Origin: an uncultured Acidobacteriia bacterium
Lineage (GTDB): Bacteria; Acidobacteriota; Terriglobia; Bryobacterales; Bryobacteraceae
Reading direction: 5' to 3'
DNA: 43,683 nt
NCBI GenBank assembly: GCA_903825445.1
Contig: CAIKAS010000058.1
Coordinates: 1 to 43,683 of the forward strand
Part shown: positions 1-9,068 of the stretch, in pieces
Numbering within the stretch: the stretch's first letter is position 1
Layout: every line of letters begins with the position of its first letter
Notes under the pieces: model-generated
Seen by the model: the letters and a program-made list of their open reading frames with translations, nothing else
Told to the model about the DNA's origin: nothing
Databases searched by the model: none
Position numbers and translations under genes: made by a program

Positions 1-96
1 TATCGACATTGGCAAGCGTCAGGCATGAACTGGCGCCAGCCCCGAAGGCAGGCGGCGGATTTCAGTTGCCGTCCTCTCAACCGCTACACTGGAACG

Positions 97-1332
97 GTGG
101 CGACACAGACTTTGCAGCCCGTCGGGTTCGTCGGCGATCTTGCCGAACGCCGTGGCGTTCGCGAGGCGCTCCAGCACTTCACGAAGGATAAGCAGTGGGT
201 GAACGACATTCATCTGCAGCTCTGCCGCATCGCCGCGCCAACTTTCCACGAACTTCCCCGTGCCGAATGGATGGCCGCGCAATTCCGCGCGCTCGGATGG
301 CACGCCGGCATCGATAGCGAAGGTAACGTTCTTGCCTCGCTCGACCCCCATCCCGCCGGCATGCTTGTCGCCATTACTGCCCATCTGGATACCGTTCTTG
401 CACCGCGCGCCAAAGAGGATATTTCGGTCGATCCCGAAGGTGTCCTGCTCGGGCCCGGCGTTTCCGATAACGGCGCTGGCCTCGCGGGGCTTCTTGCGAT
501 CGCGCGTGCCGTTCGCCAAACGTCCGAGCCCTCCGCTGAAGACAATCTATGGCGGCGTTTGCTCCTCATCGCCAACGTCGGCGAAGAAGGGGAAGGCAAT
601 CTCCGCGGTATGCGCTACATTTGCGCCCAGCCATCCCTGCTCGCACAAATCTCCGCGTTTCTTATTCTCGATGGTGCGGCGCTTGATCACATCACTACTC
701 AGGGGCTCGGCAGCCGTCGGTTCGAAGTCACTTTCACGGGTCCCGGCGGACACAGCTGGAGCGATTTTGGCATCGGTAATCCCGTTCATGCTCTGACCCG
801 CGCCGTAGCGGACTTAGTGGACCGTGAACCGGTCGACCCAAAAGCAGTCCCCCGCGTCTCCATCAACGCCGGCCTGATCGAGGGCGGCTCGGGTATCAAC
901 GCTATTCCCGCTTTTGCCCGCGTAAAGGTCGATATCCGTTCTGAGGATGGCGATCGCATCGACGCTCTGGCCGAACTGCTCCGCAGTGCCGTTTCCAGTG
1001 CCGAAGAGGTCGAGAATTCGCGCGCTCTCGGGGGTAAGGTGACCGCAAGAATCAAAGAGATAGGTCACCGGCCCGCTGGCCAGTTGCCTCCCGACGCGCC
1101 CCTATTCCTTGCCCTCCGCGGCGTGGACGCGCATCTCGGCATCCGCGCCCGCCCTGATTGCGCCTCGACCGACGCCAACATCCCGCTCTCCATGGGTATT
1201 CAGGCCGTTTCGATCGGGGCCGGCGGTCACGGCGGCGGAGCTCACACTGCGGCGGAATGGTACCGCCCCACCGGTCGCGATCTCGGTCTCAAACGAGCCC
1301 TCCTGACTGCCGCCGCCATCCTGACGACTTAA
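97..1332 (+). CDS. M20-family metallopeptidase
   Basis: Probable zinc-dependent amino- or dipeptidase of the M20 family, cytosolic since no signal peptide is visible. The metal-site motifs come in family order: TAHLDT, then GPGVSDNGAG, then NVGEEGEGN with the Glu pair of the catalytic base, then LDGAA, and GGGAHT near the C-terminus. The middle GPGGHSW stretch is typical of the M20 dimerisation domain. I chose the GTG at 97, 24 codons inside the longest frame, because the upstream residues are Arg/Pro-rich and unlike the family; an ATG at 25 is the alternative. About 411 residues, a normal length. The next gene starts 53 bases downstream on the same strand. Substrate cannot be told from sequence. 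Confidence 0.88.
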   Translation: MATQTLQPVGFVGDLAERRGVREALQHFTKDKQWVNDIHLQLCRIAAPTFHELPRAEWMAAQFRALGWHAGIDSEGNVLASLDPHPAGMLVAITAHLDTVLAPRAKEDISVDPEGVLLGPGVSDNGAGLAGLLAIARAVRQTSEPSAEDNLWRRLLLIANVGEEGEGNLRGMRYICAQPSLLAQISAFLILDGAALDHITTQGLGSRRFEVTFTGPGGHSWSDFGIGNPVHALTRAVADLVDREPVDPKAVPRVSINAGLIEGGSGINAIPAFARVKVDIRSEDGDRIDALAELLRSAVSSAEEVENSRALGGKVTARIKEIGHRPAGQLPPDAPLFLALRGVDAHLGIRARPDCASTDANIPLSMGIQAVSIGAGGHGGGAHTAAEWYRPTGRDLGLKRALLTAAAILTT

Positions 1333-1385
1333 CGGCCGCGGTTCCAGTGGACGCGGCCGCCTTCCCAATTAAACTAAAGCTGTCC

Positions 1386-2270
1386 ATGCCACCGGCGATC
1401 CCCACAGCGAAACGAGGCCATGCCGAAGCCGCGCTCTTCGCCGTCACGGCGATCTGGGGCATCGCTTTCGTCGTCGTCAAGAACGCCCTCGCCGACATTT
1501 CGCCGTTCCTTTTCCTCGCGGCGCGGTTCACCCTGGCCGCCGCGATCCTAATCCCGATGTACCGGAAAAAGGTCCGCCGTTCAGCCCTCAAAGCAGGACT
1601 GCTGGCGGGATCTGTTCTCTTTGTGGCATTCGTGTTCCAGACTGAAGGTCTTACCCTCACCAGTCCTTCCAAATCCGCCTTCATTACCGGTCTGTCGGTC
1701 CCGATGGTACCTTTGGCCAGTTCACTCGTCTACAGAATCAGACCACAGAAATCCGAGGTGATCGGGATTCTGATCGCTTCTGTCGGTATGGCTATGATGA
1801 CGCTGCCTGCGGGAAAATTCGAAATCAGCACCGGCGACCTGCTAACTTTGCTGTGCGCGGTCGCCTTCGCTCTCCACATCGTCGTTGTCGGGCACTATTC
1901 ACCATCGGTGGGATTCGAAACCCTCGCGGTGATGCAGGTGGCCGTGGCGGCACTGTTGGGGATCCTTTCGGCAGTTCTGATTGGCCCTGCCCGCTTCCAT
2001 GCAACACCGGCCCTGGGCATTGCAGTCCTGGCCGCCGGACTTCTCGCCACAGCTCTGGCGTTTACTACCATGGCTTGGGCGCAGCAATATACCTCCGCCG
2101 CCAGAGCAGCGCTTATTTTGGCGCTGGAACCGGCGGTCGCATGGTTGGCGTCTTACATTGCGACCGGTGAAGTACTGTCGGGTCGCGGTAAAATAGGAGC
2201 AGGCTTAATCCTCGCTGGCGTTCTGCTGGTCGAACTCAAACGCAGCAAACCGGAGAAAGTAAATATATGA
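1386..2270 (+). CDS. EamA/DMT-family transporter
   Basis: Inner-membrane transporter of the drug/metabolite superfamily, about 294 residues with roughly ten hydrophobic helices in two homologous EamA halves. The first half opens with ALFAVTAIWGIAFVVVKNAL, a classic EamA start, and the second half ends with LEPAVAWLASYIATGE, the usual penultimate-helix motif. The longest open frame begins at 1158 inside the peptidase gene in another frame, but its first 76 residues are Arg-rich and not transporter-like, so the ATG at 1386 is preferred. The stop codon overlaps the start of the following htrA-like gene (ATGA), implying translational coupling. Substrate unknown; the family exports metabolites or amino acids. 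Confidence 0.88.
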   Translation: MPPAIPTAKRGHAEAALFAVTAIWGIAFVVVKNALADISPFLFLAARFTLAAAILIPMYRKKVRRSALKAGLLAGSVLFVAFVFQTEGLTLTSPSKSAFITGLSVPMVPLASSLVYRIRPQKSEVIGILIASVGMAMMTLPAGKFEISTGDLLTLLCAVAFALHIVVVGHYSPSVGFETLAVMQVAVAALLGILSAVLIGPARFHATPALGIAVLAAGLLATALAFTTMAWAQQYTSAARAALILALEPAVAWLASYIATGEVLSGRGKIGAGLILAGVLLVELKRSKPEKVNI

Positions 2271-3961
2271 GCTTTTTTGAAAAGGCACGGAACCAGAAGT
2301 TCCTTTCGTTCACAATGATCGTGTTCACGCTGGCCGTCGGGGTCCTCATTGGCACCGTGGTCCAGACCGGCGTGAAGGCCGCGCGCGCCGAGGGCACAGC
2401 CGCTCCGGACGCCACGCCTCTCGTCATCCCGCCCGTCACCCAGATGAAGGATTCTTTCGCAGGCATTGCGAAGAAACTGGAACCGTCGGTGGTCAACATC
2501 TCGGTCGAGTTTGGCTCGCGAACCCCCAGCCCTCAGGCGCGTAACGGCGCAGGTAACGGCGGCCGTCGCGGCCAGCGTAATCAGGTTCAGCCCGATGACA
2601 ACGGCGATGGCGGCGACAGTGCCGGCAATTCGCCGGAAGATCTCTTCCGCCGTTTCTTCGGTGGCGGCAACGGCGGTGGCATGCAGATGAGTCCCTTCGG
2701 AGGCGAACAGATGCCCTCCAGCGCGCTCGGCTCTGGCGTGGTGGTGGATAGGAACGGCTACATCCTGACTAACAATCACGTTGTCGAAAAGGCTACGAAG
2801 ATCACCGTCCGGTTTACCAACGACACAACGGAGTATCCAGCCAAAGTCATTGGCACGGACACCGAAACCGACCTGGCTGTTATCAAGATCGACAAGAAGG
2901 ATCTCGTCGCAGCCAAACTCGGCAATTCCGATTCCATGCAGGTCGGTGACTGGGCCATTGCCATCGGTTCCCCGCTCGGCTTCGAGGCCACCGTGACCGC
3001 CGGCATCATCAGCGCCCTCTCGCGCGACGTGCCGGAGCCCACCGAAGCGGCCCATACCAGCAAGAACAGCTTCCAGCATTTCATACAGACCGATGCCGCC
3101 ATTAACCCCGGCAACAGCGGTGGCCCGCTGATCAATACCAACGGGGAAGTGATCGGTATCAACACCATGATCGCCAGCGAAAGCGGCGGCTATCAGGGAA
3201 TCGGATTCGCTCTTCCAAGCAACATGGCCGTCAAGGTCTACAACAACATCATTCGCGAGGGTAAGGTCACCCGCGGCTCGATCGGCATCAAATTCGGCGA
3301 AGAACCGAAGTCGAACGCGGCCAATCTTGAAGTCTACGGCGGCGTCAACAAGGGCGTCTTCGTGGGTGAGGTGGTAGCTGGCGGTCCGGCGGAAAAGGCG
3401 GGACTGAAGCCGGCCGATGTGATCGTCTCCATTAACGGCCAGCCCATCAACAAGGGTCAGGATCTGATCGATCTCGTAGCGGATAGCGCCATCGGCAGCA
3501 CGCTTAAAGTCGGTATTATGCGCGACCGCAAACCCATGACACTCAACATCGTGGTAGGCGACCGCGTTAAGACCTTCAGCGACGATCCGCTGGTCTCTCG
3601 TAACACGACCGAGAAGGGCACGGGCGAAAGCGTCCAGATGAAGTTCGGCATCTCCATCGGTTCGCTCACCGCGTCCGCCAAACAAAGCCTCGGCTACACC
3701 GGCACCGGCAGCGTGGAAATCCAATCCGTCGAGCCTGGTTCCTTCGCCGACGACGTTGGCCTGGTAAAAGGCGACATACTGATCGAGCTGAACCGCGAGG
3801 CGGTCAACAGTCCGGAAGACGTGAAGCGCATACAGGCGGCCCTCAAACCAGGCTCTTATGTGGCTTTCCATGTCGCACGGCAGGCGCCAAGCGGACCCCG
3901 TGGTAATTCTGGCTGGCAGTCTCTCTACCTCGGCGATAAGTGGAATCCGGACAGCAACTAA
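2267..3961 (+). CDS. HtrA/Deg-family serine protease with two PDZ domains
   Basis: Envelope quality-control serine protease of the DegP/DegQ type. An N-terminal hydrophobic segment (about residues 13-33) anchors it or acts as an uncleaved signal. A Gly/Asn/Gln-rich linker (about 85-150) precedes the trypsin-like domain. The catalytic triad is visible: His171 in LTNNHVVEK, Asp202 in ETDLAVIKI and Ser284 in GNSGGPL. Two PDZ domains follow, around residues 355-440 and 460-550. Length 564 is slightly above the usual 450-500 because of the linker. It overlaps the upstream EamA gene by four bases, so the two are probably co-transcribed, and is followed by a strong terminator. Family known to degrade or refold misfolded periplasmic proteins. 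Confidence 0.95.
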   Translation: MSFFEKARNQKFLSFTMIVFTLAVGVLIGTVVQTGVKAARAEGTAAPDATPLVIPPVTQMKDSFAGIAKKLEPSVVNISVEFGSRTPSPQARNGAGNGGRRGQRNQVQPDDNGDGGDSAGNSPEDLFRRFFGGGNGGGMQMSPFGGEQMPSSALGSGVVVDRNGYILTNNHVVEKATKITVRFTNDTTEYPAKVIGTDTETDLAVIKIDKKDLVAAKLGNSDSMQVGDWAIAIGSPLGFEATVTAGIISALSRDVPEPTEAAHTSKNSFQHFIQTDAAINPGNSGGPLINTNGEVIGINTMIASESGGYQGIGFALPSNMAVKVYNNIIREGKVTRGSIGIKFGEEPKSNAANLEVYGGVNKGVFVGEVVAGGPAEKAGLKPADVIVSINGQPINKGQDLIDLVADSAIGSTLKVGIMRDRKPMTLNIVVGDRVKTFSDDPLVSRNTTEKGTGESVQMKFGISIGSLTASAKQSLGYTGTGSVEIQSVEPGSFADDVGLVKGDILIELNREAVNSPEDVKRIQAALKPGSYVAFHVARQAPSGPRGNSGWQSLYLGDKWNPDSN

Positions 3962-3988
3962 CCGTGGTTCCGAAACACGTACAATGAC

Positions 3989-4024
3989 AGGAAGGGGGCG
4001 GCTACTACCGTCCCCTTCCTTTTT
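3989..4024 (+). terminator. rho-independent terminator after the htrA-like gene
   Basis: A 13-base stem (3989-4001 with 4008-4020, one G-T wobble) closes a six-base loop and runs into a T tract. It lies 27 bases after the protease stop codon and ends the EamA-protease transcript. Confidence 0.85.
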
Positions 4025-4032
4025 GTTTGCCT

Positions 4033-4581
4033 ATGAGATTCTTCCATGTTGTCCTGACTCTGTCGGTCCTCTGTGTGTTCGCGGGTTTTGCCGCCACGCC
4101 GTCTAAATCCACCTCCGCCAAAAAAGTAACCACCAAAAAGAAGGCAGCTTCCTCAAAAGCGGCATCAAAGAAGTCGACTTCATCGACGGCGAAAACCGCT
4201 TCTGCAAAGAGTAAATCGGTGAAAGGCAAATCGACTAAGAAGGTCACGCCCGCCGCTACGTGGCGCACCCGTCAGCAGAATCCCACTCCGGATCGCTACA
4301 AGGAAATCCAGCAGGCCCTGGTCGACAAAGGCTATCTAAAAAGCGAACCCACCGGCGTTTGGGATAACGACTCCGTCGAGGCCATGTCGCGTTTTCAGGT
4401 CGATCAAAAAATGACGCCGACCGGCAAAATCAATGCCCCCTCGCTGATCGGGCTCGGACTGGGCGCAAAATCGGCTGGTGCGCCGGAAGCAAAGCCGTTA
4501 AATACGCCTGCGCCCGCGTCCTCTGCCGTGCCTCCGCCCACTGCCGATCCTCCGTCTGCCACGCCACCGCCCGATCGGTAA
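4033..4581 (+). CDS. exported peptidoglycan-binding protein with Lys/Ala/Ser-rich linker
   Basis: An N-terminal signal peptide (about residues 1-20, ending FAGFAA) is followed by roughly 55 residues made almost only of Lys, Ser, Ala and Thr, resembling the tails of histone H1-like proteins. A peptidoglycan-binding domain (PG_binding_1 type, about residues 90-145) follows, with IQQALVDKGYLK and the conserved VEAMSRFQ. A Pro/Ala-rich C-terminal tail closes the protein. The ATG at 4033 is chosen over a TTG two codons upstream. The basic linker could bind anionic wall or surface polymers; that is inference. It stands just after the htrA terminator, so it needs its own promoter, which I could not identify. 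Confidence 0.8.
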   Translation: MRFFHVVLTLSVLCVFAGFAATPSKSTSAKKVTTKKKAASSKAASKKSTSSTAKTASAKSKSVKGKSTKKVTPAATWRTRQQNPTPDRYKEIQQALVDKGYLKSEPTGVWDNDSVEAMSRFQVDQKMTPTGKINAPSLIGLGLGAKSAGAPEAKPLNTPAPASSAVPPPTADPPSATPPPDR

Positions 4582-4617
4582 CCACATCACCCTGTGTTTC
4601 GTCGCATAATAGTAAGC

Positions 4618-5406
4618 ATGAAGGCGCGATCGTTCACTCTCTGCACCGCACTCGGAATCCTCGCCTTACTGGGCAGCCCGGGAGTCGGTAGTGCCCAAAG
4701 TGGCCCGCCCTCCGCCGAGCCGAGTCCGGACGAAATCATCCGCAAATTTGCCGCCAAGGAATCGGAGTTCCGCAAGGCGCGTGAAAACTACACCTACCGC
4801 CAGATCGTTAAAATGGAAGAGCTCGATAGCTCCGGCCGCCCGGAAGGCAGCTGGGAAATCACCTCGGACATTATCTTCGGACCCAACAAACAGCGCACCG
4901 AGAAGGTGATTTACGCACCGGTGGTTTCGCTCAAACACATCAATTTGGACCCGCAGGACGAACAGGATCTCCGCAGCGTTCAGCCCTTCGTTCTCACCTC
5001 CGAAGACGTCGATAAATACGATATCGCTTATCTCGGAAAGCAGAACGTCGACGAAATTCCCTGCTACTCGTTCTCCGTCAAGCCGAAGAAAATGGTGAAG
5101 AACGAACGCTATTTTCAGGGCACCATCTGGGTAGACGACCGCGATTTCCAGATCGTGAAAACGTTCGGTAAAGGCGTTGGCATCACCAGCAAAGACCACC
5201 AGTTCCCCAACTTTGAAACTTACCGGGAACAGATCGATGGCAAATACTGGTTCCCCACCTACACTCACGCCGACGACGTCTTGCGCTTTCCGACAATGAC
5301 CCAGCGCATCCGCATGGTCGTCCGCTACTCCAATTACAAACGCTTTGGCGCGGAAGAAAAGATCACTTACGGCGATACCGTCCCCGACACGCCTAATAAG
5401 AAGTAG
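4618..5406 (+). CDS. exported protein, possibly LolA/outer-membrane-lipoprotein-sorting fold
   Basis: Secreted or periplasmic protein of about 262 residues. A signal peptide spans roughly residues 1-26, ending GVGSAQ. The mature part has alternating short strands with repeated aromatic residues (ENYTYRQIV, RYFQGTIWVDDRDFQIVK, KYWFPTYTHAD). This pattern of a substrate-derived beta sheet, including the W-D-R-D-F-Q-I-V-K step, is seen in LolA/LppX-like proteins and in a common uncharacterised acidobacterial family. The ATG at 4618 is chosen since a signal peptide starts there; a GTG at 4594 is possible. It converges on the FecR-domain gene with a 12-base gap. The function is not established. Confidence 0.7.
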   Translation: MKARSFTLCTALGILALLGSPGVGSAQSGPPSAEPSPDEIIRKFAAKESEFRKARENYTYRQIVKMEELDSSGRPEGSWEITSDIIFGPNKQRTEKVIYAPVVSLKHINLDPQDEQDLRSVQPFVLTSEDVDKYDIAYLGKQNVDEIPCYSFSVKPKKMVKNERYFQGTIWVDDRDFQIVKTFGKGVGITSKDHQFPNFETYREQIDGKYWFPTYTHADDVLRFPTMTQRIRMVVRYSNYKRFGAEEKITYGDTVPDTPNKK

Positions 5407-5418
5407 CTGGATTCCCGG

Positions 5419-6993
5419 CTACCTTCCCGGCCCCGGCCTCGTTCCTTTATCCGCCTTAGCCGGCGCCGCCGGTTTCGCCACTCTCGGAGTGCTTACCAGC
5501 GGTACCGTCGATCGCACCGCCGCCCGCGTTGTCACGGCCGCCGGCAACTGATGTCGCAAATCGCCCAATTGCCTCGGTGTCAGTGGTCGCCCCTGATTCT
5601 GTGCCAGCATCCCCAGTTTTGCCGCGAACGTAATCGGAGCGGGAGGCGGCGCAGTTCTCGCGATCAGCGGCCGGTTCACAACCAGCGGGCGTGTCCGCGG
5701 CGGTCCCATCAGCACACTGTCCCGCACCGGCATCACCGGCGCCAGCGTCCCCAGCACCTGCCCCTCGGCTACCAGTGCGCTCATCGGCTTCACACGGCCG
5801 CCCGAAACAAAATCGCTCTGCGACAGCGTGTGGACTGCTCCCGGTACATTGCGGTTCGAAAGTCTTGGCAATGCCACCGGTTCTACCGCATTTCGCCACG
5901 GTGGCGACCAGTCTTCCCGCGGACTCAGCGGAAACCAGCTCACATTGCTCGCCGCCCCGCCTCCCACAAACGTGACCAGCGCCGGCGCATAAACGGTATT
6001 GGTCCCGCGCGCTCCCGGTACCCACATCCATCGTGAATTCACCAGTGCCCAGCGCCCGTAGTGAAACACGGTGAAACCCCATGGTGCGTTGTCCACCCAG
6101 GTCCAGCCCCACGGTTCCACGAACGCCCAATCACCATCGCTGTACGGTGTCCAGCCCGGATCCACCGGAGGCACCCACGCCTCGCCGTAAGGCATTGTGT
6201 TCTGCCACGTCCCGTACGCGTTCAGGTCTTCCGCGCCAGTCACGCCTTCGCTTTCGAGTTCCGCTACAGCGGCAGGCCCGTTCAGAGGCGCCATTCGGTC
6301 GCTAAACCGGTCCCCGCCTCGTGTCGGTCCTGCTGCCGCCGCAACCACCGGGTCAGCCGTTACGACTTTGTCTTCGCGCTCTGCCACAAACGAATCGAAA
6401 TCGTCCGGATTGTTCGCGGTTCGCACGTCCGGATTCTGATCCGCCCGGAAGTACGCCGTCTGCCGCGCGCGAATCACCACGCTGTTCGCTCCCGAAAACA
6501 ATTCGGCCTGTCCCGCCCGCACCGTCAGCATCGTGGCGTCACGTTCGGGGTCCGTGTCGATCCTGTAATCGCCCACTCGCAGCAGCGTGACCGCGCCGCT
6601 CGGCGTCGCCACTTCAAAAGGGTCGTCATCGTCGAGCGCCGTCAATTGGATCTCGATCGACCCTTCCGTCAGGCTCAGCTGCACCATCGAATCATCCAGA
6701 TTCAGGAATCCGAAATTGGTATTGGCATCGAGCCGAATGGCATTTGGACCCACATGCAGTTCCGCGCGCCCATCTTTACCTGTGAACAGGTGATCGCTGG
6801 TGGTAAGCGGGTAGTTGATTGTGGCCGCTGTCCACTCCTCAAGCCCCGCAGGCTGAAAGGAGACGTCGCCGGAGAGCCAGTTCAGCCGACCCACGCGAAC
6901 GGGCGGATCGTCCGGCTGCGGCGTGATGGTCTGCGAGAACAACGCGATAGCCGCGACAAGTGCGCCCGTCAGCACCAATAGAACTGATTTCAT
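5419..6993 (-). CDS. exported FecR-domain protein with DUF6600-like Trp-rich region
   Basis: Secreted protein of about 524 residues with a signal peptide. A FecR-like beta-helical domain follows (about residues 35-190), with VGRLNWLSGDVSFQP, GSIEIQL and GAVTLLRVGDYRI. A Trp/Tyr/Pro-rich region (about 260-345) then repeats short motifs such as GWTPYSDGDWAF and EPWGWTWVDNAPWGF, as in DUF6600-type proteins. The tail is Pro/Ala-rich and low complexity. The ATG at 6993 is preferred over one nine codons upstream because a purine-rich ribosome site (GAGGGGGTGG) sits just before it. It is a paralogue of the next gene, which lies 72 bases upstream on the same strand. No TonB receptor or sigma factor is nearby, so classical FecR signalling is not suggested. 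Confidence 0.82.
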   Translation of the reverse strand: MKSVLLVLTGALVAAIALFSQTITPQPDDPPVRVGRLNWLSGDVSFQPAGLEEWTAATINYPLTTSDHLFTGKDGRAELHVGPNAIRLDANTNFGFLNLDDSMVQLSLTEGSIEIQLTALDDDDPFEVATPSGAVTLLRVGDYRIDTDPERDATMLTVRAGQAELFSGANSVVIRARQTAYFRADQNPDVRTANNPDDFDSFVAEREDKVVTADPVVAAAAGPTRGGDRFSDRMAPLNGPAAVAELESEGVTGAEDLNAYGTWQNTMPYGEAWVPPVDPGWTPYSDGDWAFVEPWGWTWVDNAPWGFTVFHYGRWALVNSRWMWVPGARGTNTVYAPALVTFVGGGAASNVSWFPLSPREDWSPPWRNAVEPVALPRLSNRNVPGAVHTLSQSDFVSGGRVKPMSALVAEGQVLGTLAPVMPVRDSVLMGPPRTRPLVVNRPLIARTAPPPAPITFAAKLGMLAQNQGRPLTPRQLGDLRHQLPAAVTTRAAVRSTVPLVSTPRVAKPAAPAKADKGTRPGPGR

Positions 6994-7065
6994 TCCACCC
7001 CCTCGCAGGGCATACTTCACCTGACGCAGCGAAACCCGAAAACGTGCACCAGGCGCCCGGAAATA

Positions 7066-8928
7066 TTATCGCCGTTCTTCTTCTTGCCTGGATGGAGCCT
7101 TCGTCTGTTTTCTCGTCGGCGCGGTTCCCGGCCGCGGAGCCGGACCCCCGCCCTGCGGCGAAGTCGTCTGCTGCGTTGTCGGCTGCACCCGAGGCGCAGC
7201 CTGCTCACGTGGAGCCGCTTGTTCACGTGGCGCCGCCTGGGTCGTCGGCTGAGTGGCCGGAACTGTCTGCGCAGCGGGCTGCGTCGGCCGTGTTTGGACC
7301 GCGGGTGCCGACTGCGATGTTCCATTCGGCGTCACTATGGGAGCCGCCCCCGGAGGCCGCGAACTCATCCTGTTCGGCACACTGTTCGTGTTTGCCGGAT
7401 TCGCCGCCGGAGCGGGAGCCGCAGGTGTCGACGGTGTCGGCCTTACCGCGGCAGCCGCTGCGGCTGGACCAGCGTTTACCGTGCGAACCGGCGTCCTGGC
7501 CACCGTTGCCGCCGGCTGCTGCACGCGCAACTGGTTCACCTGGCCCGCGCTCAGCGGGACGCCCTTATTCTGGGCCAGAGCCTGCTGTTGCGCCTGAAAC
7601 GAAACCGGAGCTGGCGGAGGCGGTGTCCGTGCCACCACAGCCCTTGCTGAAACCACCGGAGCCACCCGCGCCGCGCCAATCGCCACGCTCGTACGTGCCG
7701 GCACAATCTGTGGCGACGTCCCCAGCACCTGCGCACCCTGCAACTGCGCCGGCGTCACTCGAATAGCTGCCGCGCTCACCGGTCGCGCCGCCGCGAAATC
7801 TGCCTGGGATACCACCACTGCGCTCTGCCGGTTCACATAAGTCACGTTCGTCACGTTGATGACGTTGACATTCGTCACATGCATCACATTCACACTGGTC
7901 ACATACGCAGGCGATGCGTGCCACGCCGGAATCCACGGCTCACGTGGCCCCAGCGGGAACCATCCAACCGATATGCCAATCCCAAATCCGCTGCCCCCAA
8001 TGAACCCCACCAGCGCCGGCGCATATACCGGACGATACGTCGGCGCGCCGGGAATCCACGCCCAGCCATATCCCCGCACCATCGCCCAGCGTCCGTAATG
8101 GAAGGGCGCAAATCCCCACGGTGCGTCATCCACCCATGTCCAGCCCCACGGATGCACAAACGCCCAGCGGCCCGTCGTGTACGGAGCCCAGCCCGGAGTC
8201 ACCGGCGGTACCCAAACCCATCCATATGCCGGATCGTTCACCCACTGCCCGTAAGCATAAAGATCCTGATATCCGACCATCGTCTCCGGCACATACCCGC
8301 GCCGTGGCAACATGTCTTCGGACCGGTCTCGCGCTGCCACAAATGCATCGAAATCGTCGCGCGGATTCTCCGAATTCACCTCCGGAGCCGTGCCGTCATG
8401 GAACCACGCCGTCTGGTGCGGTGCCACCAGCACGCTGTTGCCGTCCTGATACATCTGCGCCTGGCCATTCCGCACGGTGAGCATCGTCGCATTGCGCGTC
8501 GGGTCCGTATCCACCCGGTATTCGCCCGCGCGCAGCAGCGTAATCGCCCCGTTCGGCGTGTCGATCTCGTAAGAATCGTTCTGATCCAGCTGCCGCAACC
8601 GAATCTCCAGCGACCCCTGATTCAGGCTGATCTGCACGATGTTGTCGCTCAGATTGAGGAACCCGAAGTTTGAATTCGCATTCAGCCGGATCGCGCTGCC
8701 ATCAATGTGCATCTCGGCGCGTCCCCCGGCGTTAACGAAGAGGTGATCCCCCGTCGTCAGCGGGTAGTTGAGTGTGGCATTGGTCCAGGTATCCAAGGAT
8801 GCAGGCTGAAAGGCAACGTCGCCCGACACCCAGTTCAGCCGCGCTACGCGCGAAGGCGGATCGTCTGCTTGTCCCTGCGCCATCAGCGCCACGGCGCTCA
8901 GTGCGCCAATCAGAAATAAACGATTCAT
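7066..8928 (-). CDS. exported FecR-domain protein with DUF6600-like Trp-rich region, paralogue of the neighbour
   Basis: About 620 residues with the same architecture as the downstream paralogue: signal peptide, FecR-like domain (RVARLNWVSGDVAFQP, GSLEIRLRQL, GAITLLRAGEYRVD), then a Trp-rich region (YGWVWVPPVTPGWAPY, HPWGWTWVDDAPWGF, HYGRWAMVRGYGWAW). The C-terminal 200 residues are Pro/Ala/Thr/Gln-rich with small internal repeats (REQAAP twice). The ATG at 8928 is chosen because a GGAGGA ribosome site lies eight bases upstream and a signal peptide starts there; a longer frame reaches 9036. The low-complexity tail suggests a wall- or matrix-exposed location. The molecular function is unknown. 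Confidence 0.82.
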   Translation of the reverse strand: MNRLFLIGALSAVALMAQGQADDPPSRVARLNWVSGDVAFQPASLDTWTNATLNYPLTTGDHLFVNAGGRAEMHIDGSAIRLNANSNFGFLNLSDNIVQISLNQGSLEIRLRQLDQNDSYEIDTPNGAITLLRAGEYRVDTDPTRNATMLTVRNGQAQMYQDGNSVLVAPHQTAWFHDGTAPEVNSENPRDDFDAFVAARDRSEDMLPRRGYVPETMVGYQDLYAYGQWVNDPAYGWVWVPPVTPGWAPYTTGRWAFVHPWGWTWVDDAPWGFAPFHYGRWAMVRGYGWAWIPGAPTYRPVYAPALVGFIGGSGFGIGISVGWFPLGPREPWIPAWHASPAYVTSVNVMHVTNVNVINVTNVTYVNRQSAVVVSQADFAAARPVSAAAIRVTPAQLQGAQVLGTSPQIVPARTSVAIGAARVAPVVSARAVVARTPPPPAPVSFQAQQQALAQNKGVPLSAGQVNQLRVQQPAATVARTPVRTVNAGPAAAAAAVRPTPSTPAAPAPAANPANTNSVPNRMSSRPPGAAPIVTPNGTSQSAPAVQTRPTQPAAQTVPATQPTTQAAPREQAAPREQAAPRVQPTTQQTTSPQGGGPAPRPGTAPTRKQTKAPSRQEEERR

Positions 8929-9068
8929 CGAAATGATCCTCCGGGATCTGTACTCAAATGCGTTGGATGGTGCCGACGTACGATTCGTTACGCGGGAAAC
9001 AGATTTGTGAAGCAATAATAATCCTGCGATCTCCATGAGGTCTCTGCGCGAAATCCGAGCTCTCCACC

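Noticed and set aside
2153..3871. 572-residue open frame antisense to the htrA-like gene
   Set aside because: It mirrors the protease codons in GC-rich DNA, has Asp/His/Val-rich composition without domains, and the sense gene has a full catalytic triad.
5551..6981. Arg/His/Pro-rich plus-strand frames across the FecR-domain genes
   Set aside because: Low-complexity shadow frames; the minus-strand genes have signal peptides and ribosome sites.
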